Positions 26,415 through 35,910 of a stretch of DNA of 64,000 nucleotides are shown piece after piece. Below the pieces are notes generated by a model. It was not told the DNA's origin, made no database searches, and saw nothing but the letters and a program-made list of their open reading frames with translations. How positions within the stretch are numbered: position 1 is the stretch's first letter; the number at the start of each line of letters is the position of its first letter. Made by a program: the position numbers and the translations under genes. Source of the DNA: Natronosalvus vescus (lineage in GTDB: Archaea; Halobacteriota; Halobacteria; Halobacteriales; Natrialbaceae); contig NZ_CP099546.1 in assembly GCF_023973145.1 (NCBI RefSeq), positions 62,001 through 126,000 of the forward strand. The letters run 5' to 3'.

Positions 26415-27539
26415 CAATGATACTGTAAGCTCAGGAAGTCGTGTTGCTTGATATAGCCGAGCGGTCATTGTCACTGGATCCTCCGTCCTTCGAGAGAGAG
26501 TATTTGCCTTCGGATCGTAGGATCTCGAGAGCTGCTCCTGAAGATATTGCTCACCGCGATTACTCACTGTTCCGTGAAAAACATATTCAGTATACGGAAC
26601 CTCAAATCCCGGCGGATTATATGGATATCCATATGGATTGTCAGATAGTAGTTCGCAATAAATGTCTGAACTCATATATTTAAGACAGTTGTCGAACTGC
26701 ATTGATTTCCACCACGGATGTTCTGGAAATACTTTATACAACACCGCAAAGGCATACATATTAAATGAATGATACCCAATGGCTTTCTTTCGAAGCGATG
26801 TCTGAATGTTGGACAATGGAAGCGAGGCGCCAACTGCTGTTTTAACGTAATTGAATTGTTCGTCGGAAAGACAGGTACCTGCATAGAGTTTTGGTCGAAA
26901 GCGGGGTAAGAGTGCATGAAAAATTAACCCAGAATCATATGTTCGTAAGAGGACGTTCACTTTATCGAGAAAACATTCCACCCGATGGCCGACTCTCTGG
27001 TCGACTTCGTCATATTGTGCCAGAAGTGCGCCAGCGGCAGCGAACCAGAGTTGATGATTGAACGTTGGATCGTAGGAAAGTATAGAGCCATCAACCTCAA
27101 CGCGTTTCCAAATTCCAGCCGGCTCATAAAACGGATGAAGGAGAAACACTTCTTCAGCCTGAGCGAGAAGTTCAGTTTCGTCGAAAAACCCTGCAGCTAC
27201 GGCTAGTGCTTCGATTGTCCAGGCTTGTCCGACCAGGCCATTGCACCCGTCTTTGCCGGGTGCCTTTCGATGGTAGTATGTTGCGCCATTTGGTCGAGCG
27301 CGGTTACTCAAGAGATATTCCACTGCTTTTTTTGCTGCTTCGAGATACTCGTTATTCCTAGTCCATTCATAGCATTTCAGGAATGTAATTAACCAATGTG
27401 ACGTATTACGAACTGGTGTCTCCGGGTCGTGGTACGGCCCATTATGACCTGCAGGTAATTCCCCAGTGTCTTTGTTTTGCTTTTCAATGGCCGTGCGTGA
27501 AGCGTCAATTAGAATCTCAGATACCGTAAGCTGGGTCAT
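26400..27539 (-). CDS. aglQ: AglQ-like protein of the glycan cluster
   Basis: This 379-residue soluble protein has repeating helical hairpins (HWLITFLKCYEWTRNNEYLEAAKKAVEYLL and GQAWTIEALAVAAGFF) typical of alpha/alpha-barrel uronate-modifying or unsaturated-glucuronyl-type enzymes, which includes the agl cluster protein AglQ of Haloferax. Its role in N-glycan assembly is genetically defined but the reaction is uncertain. It is transcribed against its neighbours and convergent with the GT4 gene. The symbol rests on overall resemblance. Confidence 0.6.
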   Translation of the reverse strand: MTQLTVSEILIDASRTAIEKQNKDTGELPAGHNGPYHDPETPVRNTSHWLITFLKCYEWTRNNEYLEAAKKAVEYLLSNRARPNGATYYHRKAPGKDGCNGLVGQAWTIEALAVAAGFFDETELLAQAEEVFLLHPFYEPAGIWKRVEVDGSILSYDPTFNHQLWFAAAGALLAQYDEVDQRVGHRVECFLDKVNVLLRTYDSGLIFHALLPRFRPKLYAGTCLSDEQFNYVKTAVGASLPLSNIQTSLRKKAIGYHSFNMYAFAVLYKVFPEHPWWKSMQFDNCLKYMSSDIYCELLSDNPYGYPYNPPGFEVPYTEYVFHGTVSNRGEQYLQEQLSRSYDPKANTLSRRTEDPVTMTARLYQATRLPELTVSLSDTT

Positions 27540-27629
27540 TCATCCTTAGCTACCAAAAACGAGGATTAAATACTATCGAAGTGACGACAATAGACAGGTT
27601 AACGGTTCCTCTTTTAGTAATCGAATGCA

Positions 27630-28514
27630 ATGTCACAACCAGTTGCATCAGTTATTGTTCCTACATATAACGAAGCAGGAACAATTGAGACGTGTCTTGA
27701 GGCCTTATTGGGACAGACGTATGATGAGTATGAGATCATCATTTGTGATAATGGGTCAACGGATAATACACGTGATATTGTTAACGAATACCCTGTGAAA
27801 CTAGTAGTTGAAGATAAAATTCAAGGGTCGTATGAAGCACGGAATAAGGGTGTGGAGGTCGCCAAAGGCGATATCCTCGCTTTTACCGATGCAGATTGCC
27901 GTCCAACGAAGCAGTGGATCGCTGAGGGTGTTCGTAAAATCCAAAATGGAGCTGATCTCATCGGTGGGAATGTTCGGTTTATGTTTTCTAACCCGCCGAC
28001 ACCTGCAGAGCTATTCGACTCCATCTCAAATATGCAGATTGAACGCGACGTTAAGGAGCGGTCGGTTGCAAAGACTGCTAACCTTTTCGTGAAACAAGAA
28101 GTGTACCACACTGTTGGATCATTTCAGTCGAATATGATTTCTGGTGGTGATGTTCAATGGACGAAAAAGGCGACTGATACAGGATTTACTATCGCTTATG
28201 AGGAGAACGCTGAGGTGCTTCATCCTGCTCGCTCGTTAGATGAATTATTAAAAAAGCAATATCGGGTCGGAATAGGCCAAATGGATCTCCGCTGGGAAAC
28301 TGCTAACTCATTTGGAGACCTTGCAAAAGTTGGTCTCTGGCTTTTAATCGGCTTCGCACCGAGACCGCCTCACTATATCAAAAACGATTTCGAACGGCGG
28401 GATCAAAGCATCTCCCTATGGAAATTTATATTAGTATTCTTTGTCGCATGGACCTGTCGCATAGCTCAAAATCTAGGTAGGATGTATAAAATGAAACAAC
28501 ACCTTGGCCGATGA
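27630..28514 (+). CDS. Family 2 glycosyltransferase
   Basis: This 294-residue protein has VIVPTYNEAGTIETCLEALL at 8-27, IICDNGSTDNT near 36-46, FTDADCRPTKQW near 88-99, and a C-terminal helix near 235-290 that may bind the membrane. It is a cytoplasmic-face GT2 transferase of unknown donor. It is divergent from the AglQ-like gene, across about 90 AT-rich bases that probably hold both promoters. AT-rich itself. Confidence 0.87.
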   Translation: MSQPVASVIVPTYNEAGTIETCLEALLGQTYDEYEIIICDNGSTDNTRDIVNEYPVKLVVEDKIQGSYEARNKGVEVAKGDILAFTDADCRPTKQWIAEGVRKIQNGADLIGGNVRFMFSNPPTPAELFDSISNMQIERDVKERSVAKTANLFVKQEVYHTVGSFQSNMISGGDVQWTKKATDTGFTIAYEENAEVLHPARSLDELLKKQYRVGIGQMDLRWETANSFGDLAKVGLWLLIGFAPRPPHYIKNDFERRDQSISLWKFILVFFVAWTCRIAQNLGRMYKMKQHLGR

Positions 28515-28581
28515 TGGGGCTGTATAATGCTTGCTGAGGTGATAGGCATATTTTTTAAACTCTCAGTGATTACTCCCTCTG

Positions 28582-29703
28582 ATGTCACTATTTCAGCGTG
28601 CACGGTCAATTCACCGTGAAAGAGGCTTTTTGTCACTAGCACGAAAGAGCCCTAAATTCTTAGCGAACCGTGTGTTATTTGATAAATTTGTTTGGAAGTT
28701 AATTGATAAAGGCAAGGCTAAAAAGGTTCTCGCAAATTCACGAACATTGACAACACTATATTTTGCGCTTCATCAAACCTTCTATATAGAACAACAAACG
28801 ATGCTCCACGGACAAGCTACATATCATGAAGAAGAAGAGCAAAGAGAAAACCCTCGTCACAGAATAATTCGAAATATTCACAGGATAGAAAAAGGCCTTT
28901 CGATGAAAAATAGACGATCGGTTTTCGCTGAGGGTTATATCAAGGAAACAGTCCATGATGTCATTAGCGCATGGAAACGTAACGAACATCCTGATGATCA
29001 ACTTTATTGGGCTGTTGATGTACTCAGCAAATATTTCGAGACAGTGGAGGTAAACGATAATATTCGCGGATCAAAGATAATATTCGAAAGCTTTCTTGCC
29101 GATATTAATTATGAACCTGGTAATCGAACACCAAAACCACGGCAAGAATTTGAATGTGAACCAGTCGAACACGAGGATCTCAAAAAATTAGCTGAGCAAC
29201 GTTCAAGCACTCGGTGGTTTAAACAACGTAAAGTTCCACGCGAACGTATCGATGATGCCCTTGAAGTCGCCATACAATCTCCAACTGCCTGTAACCGACA
29301 ACCTTTTGAGTTTCGTATTTATGACGACGACGAATTAATAAAAGAAATAGTGGAATTGCCTATGGGAACAAAGGGATATCGTGAAAATGTTCCTTGCCTA
29401 GCAGTAATAGTAGGAAAACAACGAGCCTACTTCCACAACCGGGACAGGCATGTGGTTTACATTGACTCAAGCTTGGCTGCAATGTCTTTCCAATTCGCCC
29501 TCGAAACGCTAGGGCTTGCCTCATGCTGTATCAACTGGCCTGCAATTCCCTGGCGGGAACGAGAGATGGCTGAACTTATTAACTTAGATAACGACGAAGA
29601 AGTCATCATGTTAATGGCGATTGGATATCCTGATGAAGAGGGAATGGTTCCCTATTCCGAGAAGAAAGACTTAGACTCAATCCGAAAATATAACAAATTA
29701 TAA
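28582..29703 (+). CDS. Nitroreductase-family protein in the glycan cluster
   Basis: This is a 373-residue protein. Residues about 1-190 are a helical extension with RHRIIRNIHRIEKGLSMKNRR near 92. The C-terminal part (about 195-365) is a nitroreductase fold: RSSTRWFKQRKVPRERIDDALEVA, QSPTACNRQPFEF (FMN-binding) and YIDSSLAAMSFQFALETLGLASC. Such flavoproteins reduce nitro, quinone or unsaturated substrates. Fusion to this N-terminal domain in polysaccharide loci suggests sugar or carrier modification, but the substrate is unknown. Confidence 0.8.
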   Translation: MSLFQRARSIHRERGFLSLARKSPKFLANRVLFDKFVWKLIDKGKAKKVLANSRTLTTLYFALHQTFYIEQQTMLHGQATYHEEEEQRENPRHRIIRNIHRIEKGLSMKNRRSVFAEGYIKETVHDVISAWKRNEHPDDQLYWAVDVLSKYFETVEVNDNIRGSKIIFESFLADINYEPGNRTPKPRQEFECEPVEHEDLKKLAEQRSSTRWFKQRKVPRERIDDALEVAIQSPTACNRQPFEFRIYDDDELIKEIVELPMGTKGYRENVPCLAVIVGKQRAYFHNRDRHVVYIDSSLAAMSFQFALETLGLASCCINWPAIPWREREMAELINLDNDEEVIMLMAIGYPDEEGMVPYSEKKDLDSIRKYNKL

Positions 29704-29773
29704 ACCATCCGAGAGGGGTGGAAGAAATCACAAGGTATATCACTATATTGGGATATTCTACAACAGAGTAAAA

Positions 29774-31063
29774 ATGTATACTGGAATGGAAGATGTTTTG
29801 AAGAGGATTACCTTCGGCACTGCTATATGTAAGAGTACTCTTACCGACACTATCTCTTCTGAGGAGAAACCAGACCTTAGCTTTAAAAAGGAAAATATTG
29901 TGATTATCGGTGGTGAGTTGTTTAATAAGGGAGCTCAAGCGATGACGTTCACTGTCGTTGACCAACTACAAAGACGATTCCCAGAAAAGTCCATTTATTT
30001 ATTCTCAGAGAAGGATTATTACCGTGACGAATCAGATAAGGAACAATATGGGTTCAAGATATTGCCTTGGACGGTGAATACACGTACTAATGCAATGTCT
30101 CCTATTCTCCCTACTCCCTCTAAAGTCTCAAAATCTGTTAAAGATGAAGTTCTATCTGTCCTAAAAGACTGTGCATTTATAATTGATATCAATGGATACG
30201 CTTTATCGTCCCAATGGGGAGTCAACCGGTCAATGTTGTATATGGCAAATATAGCAGCTGCTAAGAATTTCTCCATTCCAATCTACATCTTCCCTCAGTC
30301 AATTGGTCCGTTTGACTATCAGGTTCCAGCAAAATATCTTCTTGATCCACTTTTCCGAACTTATCTGCCGTTCCCAGAACTCATCTGCCCACGTGAACGC
30401 GAAGGTAAAGATTGGCTCGGCAAATATACTAATTCGAATGTTGATCATCAGTTTGATATTGTTCTTCAATATAAGGGCTATGATCTGGACAATATTTATT
30501 CAAAAATCCCAGAATTCCGAGAACCAGTTATAAATGAAAATGCTATCGGCATAATTCCGAACTCCCAGGTAGAAAAGCGGATAGAGAGCGAAAAACTGTA
30601 CAAATTATATTCTGAACTAATCAAATCGCTACTTAATAATGGGAATGAGGTATATGTCTTACGTCACTCAGTAGAAGATTTAGAATTATGCAATAGAATT
30701 GTACAACGGGCAGAAAATTCTGATGACGTCCATCTTCTTAACAGTGATTTTTCTGCTATTGAATTAGAACATATAATCGAACAATTCCAGTTTATTATCG
30801 GGTCTAGGTATCATTCAATAGTTCATGCTTATAAGAATAACACTCCCGTGATTGCGATCGGTTGGGCGACAAAATATGAATCGCTTTTAGATAAGTTTGA
30901 TCAATCACAATATTTCTTTGAGGGGAGAAATAAAGTGACCGCTAGCGAACTAATAAATGCTGCAGAAAGACTTTCTAAGAATATGATGCGAGAAAAAAGA
31001 GTTATAGAAAATACCAGGGGAGAGATACTAGAAAACGACATAATCACAGAAAATTTCTCATGA
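29774..31063 (+). CDS. Polysaccharide pyruvyl transferase family protein
   Basis: This is a 429-residue protein. After about 38 variable residues comes IVIIGGELFNKGAQAMTF, the family's N-terminal glycine motif. It is followed by IYIFPQSIGPFDYQ, ICPREREGKDWLG, and near the C-terminus FQFIIGSRYHSIVHAYKNNTPVIAIGWATKYE, the conserved catalytic/binding block. The family (PF04230) adds ketal pyruvate to sugars or, in related members, transfers other groups. It would give the surface glycan an acidic decoration. An alternative start at 29786 (MEDVL) is possible. Confidence 0.85.
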   Translation: MYTGMEDVLKRITFGTAICKSTLTDTISSEEKPDLSFKKENIVIIGGELFNKGAQAMTFTVVDQLQRRFPEKSIYLFSEKDYYRDESDKEQYGFKILPWTVNTRTNAMSPILPTPSKVSKSVKDEVLSVLKDCAFIIDINGYALSSQWGVNRSMLYMANIAAAKNFSIPIYIFPQSIGPFDYQVPAKYLLDPLFRTYLPFPELICPREREGKDWLGKYTNSNVDHQFDIVLQYKGYDLDNIYSKIPEFREPVINENAIGIIPNSQVEKRIESEKLYKLYSELIKSLLNNGNEVYVLRHSVEDLELCNRIVQRAENSDDVHLLNSDFSAIELEHIIEQFQFIIGSRYHSIVHAYKNNTPVIAIGWATKYESLLDKFDQSQYFFEGRNKVTASELINAAERLSKNMMREKRVIENTRGEILENDIITENFS

Positions 31064-31194
31064 ATTGATTAGCTTTGGTGAAGCCTACAGAATATTCGGC
31101 TCTGTAGTTTCGATAGAGCTACGACTGCGTTATCTCGGTAGAAAGCGAAGAGACAGATTGGTTTTATATCCGAAATCCGTCTCTTCACCCGTGT

Positions 31195-32062
31195 TACGGT
31201 CGCCAAGGCGAAATCAGTTGTCGAGAACCCAGATGAATCCGTCTACCCCGAAGGGGGTGGCGGGTTCGCTGAATGGGCGATGCTCACGCTTCAATCACTT
31301 CGCATCGAGCTGGGCAAATCCTACAGCGTCACGGTGGATTCACTCTGCAAGATGCCCAGTGTTCTCGAAGAAATTGGCCTTACGCGGTTGCCTCACTACA
31401 CCGTTCTCCGCACGCGATTTGCAGGGATTCCGACCAAGACGTGGCGTACGTTTCTCGGCGCCTCCGCTAAGAATTCGACTGACTTCGACCGTGCTCAGCC
31501 CAGCCGTCACTACGCCAACCGCACCACTACCACGTCCGGGCGCTGAAAGTCACCGCACTCGTGGATGTCGAAACGCTGTACATCACCGACATCCATTCGA
31601 CTACCTCGAAAAAACACGATGCGAAGATCGGCCCGTAGGTCGCTCGACGCAACGTCGGCGACCTGCGGAGCCTCGCCGCTGACCGTGGCTACGACGCGAA
31701 AGCCTTCCGCGACGAACTCCGCGACAACGGCATCAGACCGCTGATCAAGCACAGGATCATGAACCCGCTCGATCACGCTCACAACGCCCGTATGGATCGT
31801 GATCGGTACAACCGTCGCTCGATGAACGAAACCGTCTTCTCAAGCATCAAGCGCACGCACGGCGCGAGTAGTCTGCCTACTTTTAAATAGTGTGTGCAGA
31901 AGGTGGCGACCCAAACCTTCGAACTCGAGGAGTCTCAATCCATTTAGTGTTCAAAACAGATGCTGATCACTTTTGCCGTGCGTGCGCGACACTGGTGGCT
32001 TGAGTTCCGAGAAATGCTGCTCAAAGCCACCGTCTACAACCTCCGTCGAGCGTCCGATATCC
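31195..32062 (+). pseudogene. Decayed IS5-family transposase
   Basis: The pieces align in order with haloarchaeal IS5 transposases but lie in different frames with stops. They are YPEGGGGFAEWAMLTLQSLR (about 31240), a middle block, GDLRSLAADRGYDAKAFRDEL then IRPLIKHRIMNPLDHAHNAR (about 31662-31800), and a C-terminal WWLEFREMLLKATVYNLRRA (about 31990-32050). About 100 unrelated bases interrupt the end. An intact relative lies at 38654-39589. Confidence 0.75.
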
Positions 32063-32105
32063 GTGAAATCCACCGCCTTGTACCGAAAATACAGAGCCAA
32101 CATTC

Positions 32106-33587
32106 TTACAAGAACCGATTCTCGATGGTCTGACGGCCGCGAGCAACTTCTTGTTTAGAGACCGCCCCAAAGAGGACGGCCACTGCTACGTACACCAAAA
32201 GGCCAATTGGAGGTACAATAATCAGTGAAATCAGTGAAGGGTGAAGAACCCATGCAAGTGGAAATATCACTGATGCTGCGATTAAACCCGTTGCGAGCGT
32301 TTTAACCAATCGAAGTTCCATTAGCGGATCAAATCCAACCCTTCTTGCAGAGATCGTATGGAAAACGATCATCGATCCATAACCAATGCTTGTTGCAGCC
32401 GCCGCACCATACATACCATACATCGGAATTAGAACGAGATTGAGCACAAAGTTAATTACGGCCGCAGATCCTGTTGCAATTATTAGGTGTCGTAGCTCTC
32501 CACTTGCATGAGCAGTTGATTGGATGGGACGTGCAAGTGCAAAACCAAGTGTACCAGGTAATAATATCAAGAGTGGTAATACTGCCGGTGTAAAGTCTGC
32601 TCCGTAGTACAATTTGACAAATGGTTCTGCGAGTGCAGTAAGTCCAATAATGAGAAGGACAGTGAATTGAAGCGTGTAGCGTGTGATTTGACTTGCTGTC
32701 TTGGATATTGTCTCTAGATTTCCCTGATCCCATTCTGCAGACATTGAATGTAGAAGTGCGACCTGTGCTGCATGTGGTATAAACCAAAGAAATTCTGCGA
32801 TGACTAGTGCACCTTGATAGTATCCTGTCTGCGCACTACCAGCGAGGGGTCGAAGCATAAGAATGTCTACTTTGTATAACGATGTTGTTAGAAATACTAA
32901 CACCAATGTCGAGAAATTGAATGATATTAAATCTTTCTTCGGTAGCGATTTAAATTTCGGCCGAATTACGGCACGAAGGTTAATATATTTCGAAAGGATT
33001 AAAAAGCAGCAAAATGCAGAGAATGCAGCACCGATTATTCGGCCAATAAGTGCTCCGTCGACACCCCATCCAAAGTATACCAGCACGATTGCAACGGTCG
33101 CATAGGTGGATTTTTGGACTACTGTGAACGACTCTGAATACTTTTCGGCACCAAGTCCAAGAAGAGTAGCCCTAATTAAATTAAACATTTGTTCAGATAT
33201 TAATAGTAGGGCGACTAGATAAGTGTAAGTGATAAAAGCCTCTCCGAATGTTAATTCTACGATACCTGATGACCCAATCATAAATAATATTATGGCGGCA
33301 AGCACTGTCAAAAGCGCGGATAGGTGAAAATAAAAAGAAAATACATTCGGTTTCCAATCTTCTTGTTCTCGATCCTCAACCATGAATTTCCGAACGCCGC
33401 TTGTCACCCCATCTTTGGCAGTCAAAGTGAGAATCACTGCAAGAGCAGAAGTAACAAACGCATAATCACCATAACCTTCACTCCCAAGTAACCGAACAAG
33501 TATTGGTGTTGTGAGTATACCAATAAATAGGACACCAAATCGACCACCAACCACAGATAGGAAACTTCGGAGTAGTTTTGCGTCCAC
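32106..33587 (-). CDS. Wzx/AglR-type polysaccharide flippase
   Basis: Starting at the GTG at 33587 gives 493 residues beginning MDAKLLRSFLSVVGGRFG, the usual N-terminus of MOP-superfamily oligosaccharide flippases. About twelve to fourteen hydrophobic segments follow. The family flips lipid-linked glycans across the membrane. The frame stays open further upstream, but those codons are antisense to transposase debris, so they are not counted. It is AT-rich like the glycosyltransferases, is on the opposite strand, and is flanked on both sides by decayed insertion sequences. Confidence 0.83.
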   Translation of the reverse strand: MDAKLLRSFLSVVGGRFGVLFIGILTTPILVRLLGSEGYGDYAFVTSALAVILTLTAKDGVTSGVRKFMVEDREQEDWKPNVFSFYFHLSALLTVLAAIILFMIGSSGIVELTFGEAFITYTYLVALLLISEQMFNLIRATLLGLGAEKYSESFTVVQKSTYATVAIVLVYFGWGVDGALIGRIIGAAFSAFCCFLILSKYINLRAVIRPKFKSLPKKDLISFNFSTLVLVFLTTSLYKVDILMLRPLAGSAQTGYYQGALVIAEFLWFIPHAAQVALLHSMSAEWDQGNLETISKTASQITRYTLQFTVLLIIGLTALAEPFVKLYYGADFTPAVLPLLILLPGTLGFALARPIQSTAHASGELRHLIIATGSAAVINFVLNLVLIPMYGMYGAAAATSIGYGSMIVFHTISARRVGFDPLMELRLVKTLATGLIAASVIFPLAWVLHPSLISLIIVPPIGLLVYVAVAVLFGAVSKQEVARGRQTIENRFL

Positions 33588-33689
33588 AACTAATGTTAGA
33601 TAGACCACAGAGAAAAACAATATCGATGTCACATCAATACCACCCTCTACGCGCGTGTGAAGAACACAGTGATTCACATTGGCAATGCT

Positions 33690-34395
33690 CCGTCTCAAAG
33701 ACGGCGACACTGTCAGCAGCGGCCTCGTCGAGTTTTTGGGTTTGCTTGACGGTCTCGACGTCAGCGTTAAGGCTTCTACCCTGACCGCGAATTCTACGAC
33801 AGCAAGTCTCTCACGTTGCTTCAGGCGCATAACCACGCCTACGTGATGCCGATCGTCCGGTGGGGAAAGACGACCAAGCAGGAACTCTCCGACGGCTGGA
33901 GTCGCGTCATCCAGCACGACCTGACGGGAAACTCGACGGTTCAGCTGTGACCGTCGAGTTTCCCGTCTAAATCGACTGTACCTACCAGAACGGACGCTAC
34001 GATGACCATGGGGTAACGCGACACGGCTACGCCGCTGACGCGCCGTTCATTGATTCACCACGTGGGATCCAATATTACTACGCGAAACGCTTCGGTATCT
34101 AGACCAGCTACAGGCTGTCCTAACAGAGCATTGTAGGACTTTGACGTAAGATCCGGTGGTACGGCTGTCTTATGTCGTGGTGAATCTACTGTTGAAGATT
34201 GTTTGCGGTATCTGCACTGGGAATATGTGGCGACGTCCCGTCGTGGCAGGCGTCGCCTCTGGTCGTTAAAGACGTGCATCAACATGATCCGTCGGGCAGC
34301 GGGGACGGCCCTCGTGGTGCGTCAAGCCGTCCCGCAAATCGGCAACTGGAGGACCGATTCCACCGGTAGGCGTAGATCGGTAACGCCCTAGTCGT
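33690..34395 (+). pseudogene. Decayed ISH3-like transposase
   Basis: Fragments read SLTLLQAHNHAYVMPIVRWG, then KQELSDGWSRVIQHDLTG (about 33800-33930), IDCTYQNGRYDDHG and RHGYAADAPFIDSPR (about 33965-34065), YYAKRFGI, and a tail with RYLHWEYVATSRRGRRRLW and INMIRRAAGTALVVRQAVP (about 34205-34335). These are in order but in shifted frames with stops. This matches the C-terminal two thirds of ISH3-type DDE transposases. The N-terminal part is gone. Confidence 0.7.
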
Positions 34396-34667
34396 GAGTG
34401 GCCACGCTGTCGCGTCGGCGGCTAACCTCTTCTGACAACGATAGTTCCGGTAGTCGTCGAGGAGAACTGATCTAATCCCGTAACATACGACAGAAACCTG
34501 ACTTTAGATCGACTCAACTGATGACTCCTTGTGAAGTACTGAGGCTGTATTTACGACGTGAAACGCTTTGAAGGATCGCTCTTCTGTAGGAGATTGTTGA
34601 TACTGTTCAACTGTCGCTGCGGAATCGAAGAGAGCAAGGACACCGCGTCAACGGTGTCCGTTAGGTA

Positions 34668-35541
34668 TGATTCCGCTCAATGTGTTTGGATAGGAATCGA
34701 TCGCCACGAACCTGTTGCAGCAGGTTCGCTGGCGTAACGGTGTTACTTGCCCTCGCTGCCGTTCTGACCGAACGGTTAAGAACGGCAGCTATGAGCACTT
34801 TCAGCGCTATCTCTGTAAGAATCGCGACCGCACGTTCAACGACAAGACCGGCACGATCTTCGCTCATTCGAAGATGGCACTCAGAAAGTGGTTATTCTCG
34901 ATTTACGCGTTTCTCCGGTTTAACACGAGTCTTCGCCAGCTTCAGCTAGAAATCGGCGTTCAGTACAAAACGATCCATCAGCGCGTCGAGCGCTTCACGA
35001 AGGCGCTCGACGCGCCTTAGATTGACCTCGTCGATCACGTCGAAATCAACGAAGTCTACGTTTCTGCAGGGCTGAAAGGCCGCGAGCGCGACCGACCGTC
35101 GCGCTCGCGTGGCCTGTCCACGCGTGGACGAGGATCGTACGAGCAGGACAAACCGCCGGTGTTCACGATCGTTGATCGTGGCACCGGCAACCGGTACGTG
35201 ATCCCCGCGAAATCAGCCGACGAATCGACGGTTCGGCTCCTTCTCGAGGTTTGCGAGAAGGAGCCACTCACAGTCTATACTGGCGAATTTCGAGCATACG
35301 ATCCACTAGAGGAGGACGACGCATTCGACCGCGAATACGTCGTCCATGGCGACGGCGAATACGCGGATGAAGACGTCCACGTCAATACCTGCGAGAGCCA
35401 CGGATCGCGCTGCTGCGACCGTGGCTCTCGCCTCATCGAGGTATCTCTAAAGATAAGCTCACACAGTATCCCCGTGCCTTCCAGTTTCGACGAGAACTAC
35501 TACGGAAACCTGGGAAAGAAGCGCTCAAACACGCCATCATA
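34668..35541 (+). pseudogene. Decayed IS1595-family transposase
   Basis: The reading begins MIPLNVFG, meets an in-frame TAG, then continues QQVRWRNGVTCPRCRSDRT (zinc ribbon) and HFQRYLCKNRDRTFNDKTGT. A second TAG occurs at about 35020, followed by VEINEVYVSAGLKGRERDR, KPPVFTIVDRGTGNRYV and HVNTCESHGSR. A frameshift precedes the final ISKDKLTQYPRAF-like block. Zinc ribbon plus ISXO2/DDE core identify IS1595. At least two stops and one shift make it dead. Confidence 0.8.
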
Positions 35542-35910
35542 GCTATGTTGTGAAATCAACAAAGTGCTACACAAGAGCGATAGACAAAGACCTCTGAATC
35601 ATCGGATCAGCCCACCCCTACGGTGACTCCCAACTCCACGAAGACATGACTTTCAACGGCTCTGGTCGCCTCGAGAGCATCAACCAGACCAGTTCATCTG
35701 CAATGTGGGAATTCAACGTGTACGGTCGGCGATCGATAACCGTGTGTTCGATACCAGTTGCGATATCACCGTCAATGCCGACGCAATGCGAATCGTCAAC
35801 GTTCGAGGGTGGACATCATGATTTCCACGGGACGAGCGACGGCGTAGTTGCTGGTGCGACGCGAACGTCTGTTACAGACTACGGCAACAACACATATACG
35901 ACGTAATATA
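35542..35910. other. Non-coding stretch or gene remnant
   Basis: A plus-strand frame (about 35646-35906) is open but shows no start signal, family motif or acidic haloarchaeal composition. The text reads like the interior of a degraded gene (AMWEFNVYGRR). I see nothing else definable between the IS1595 remnant and the asparagine-synthase-like gene. Confidence 0.25.

Noticed and set aside
33588-33917. N-terminal extension of the flippase by about 110 residues
   Set aside because: These codons are antisense to transposase remnants and unlike any flippase N-terminus.
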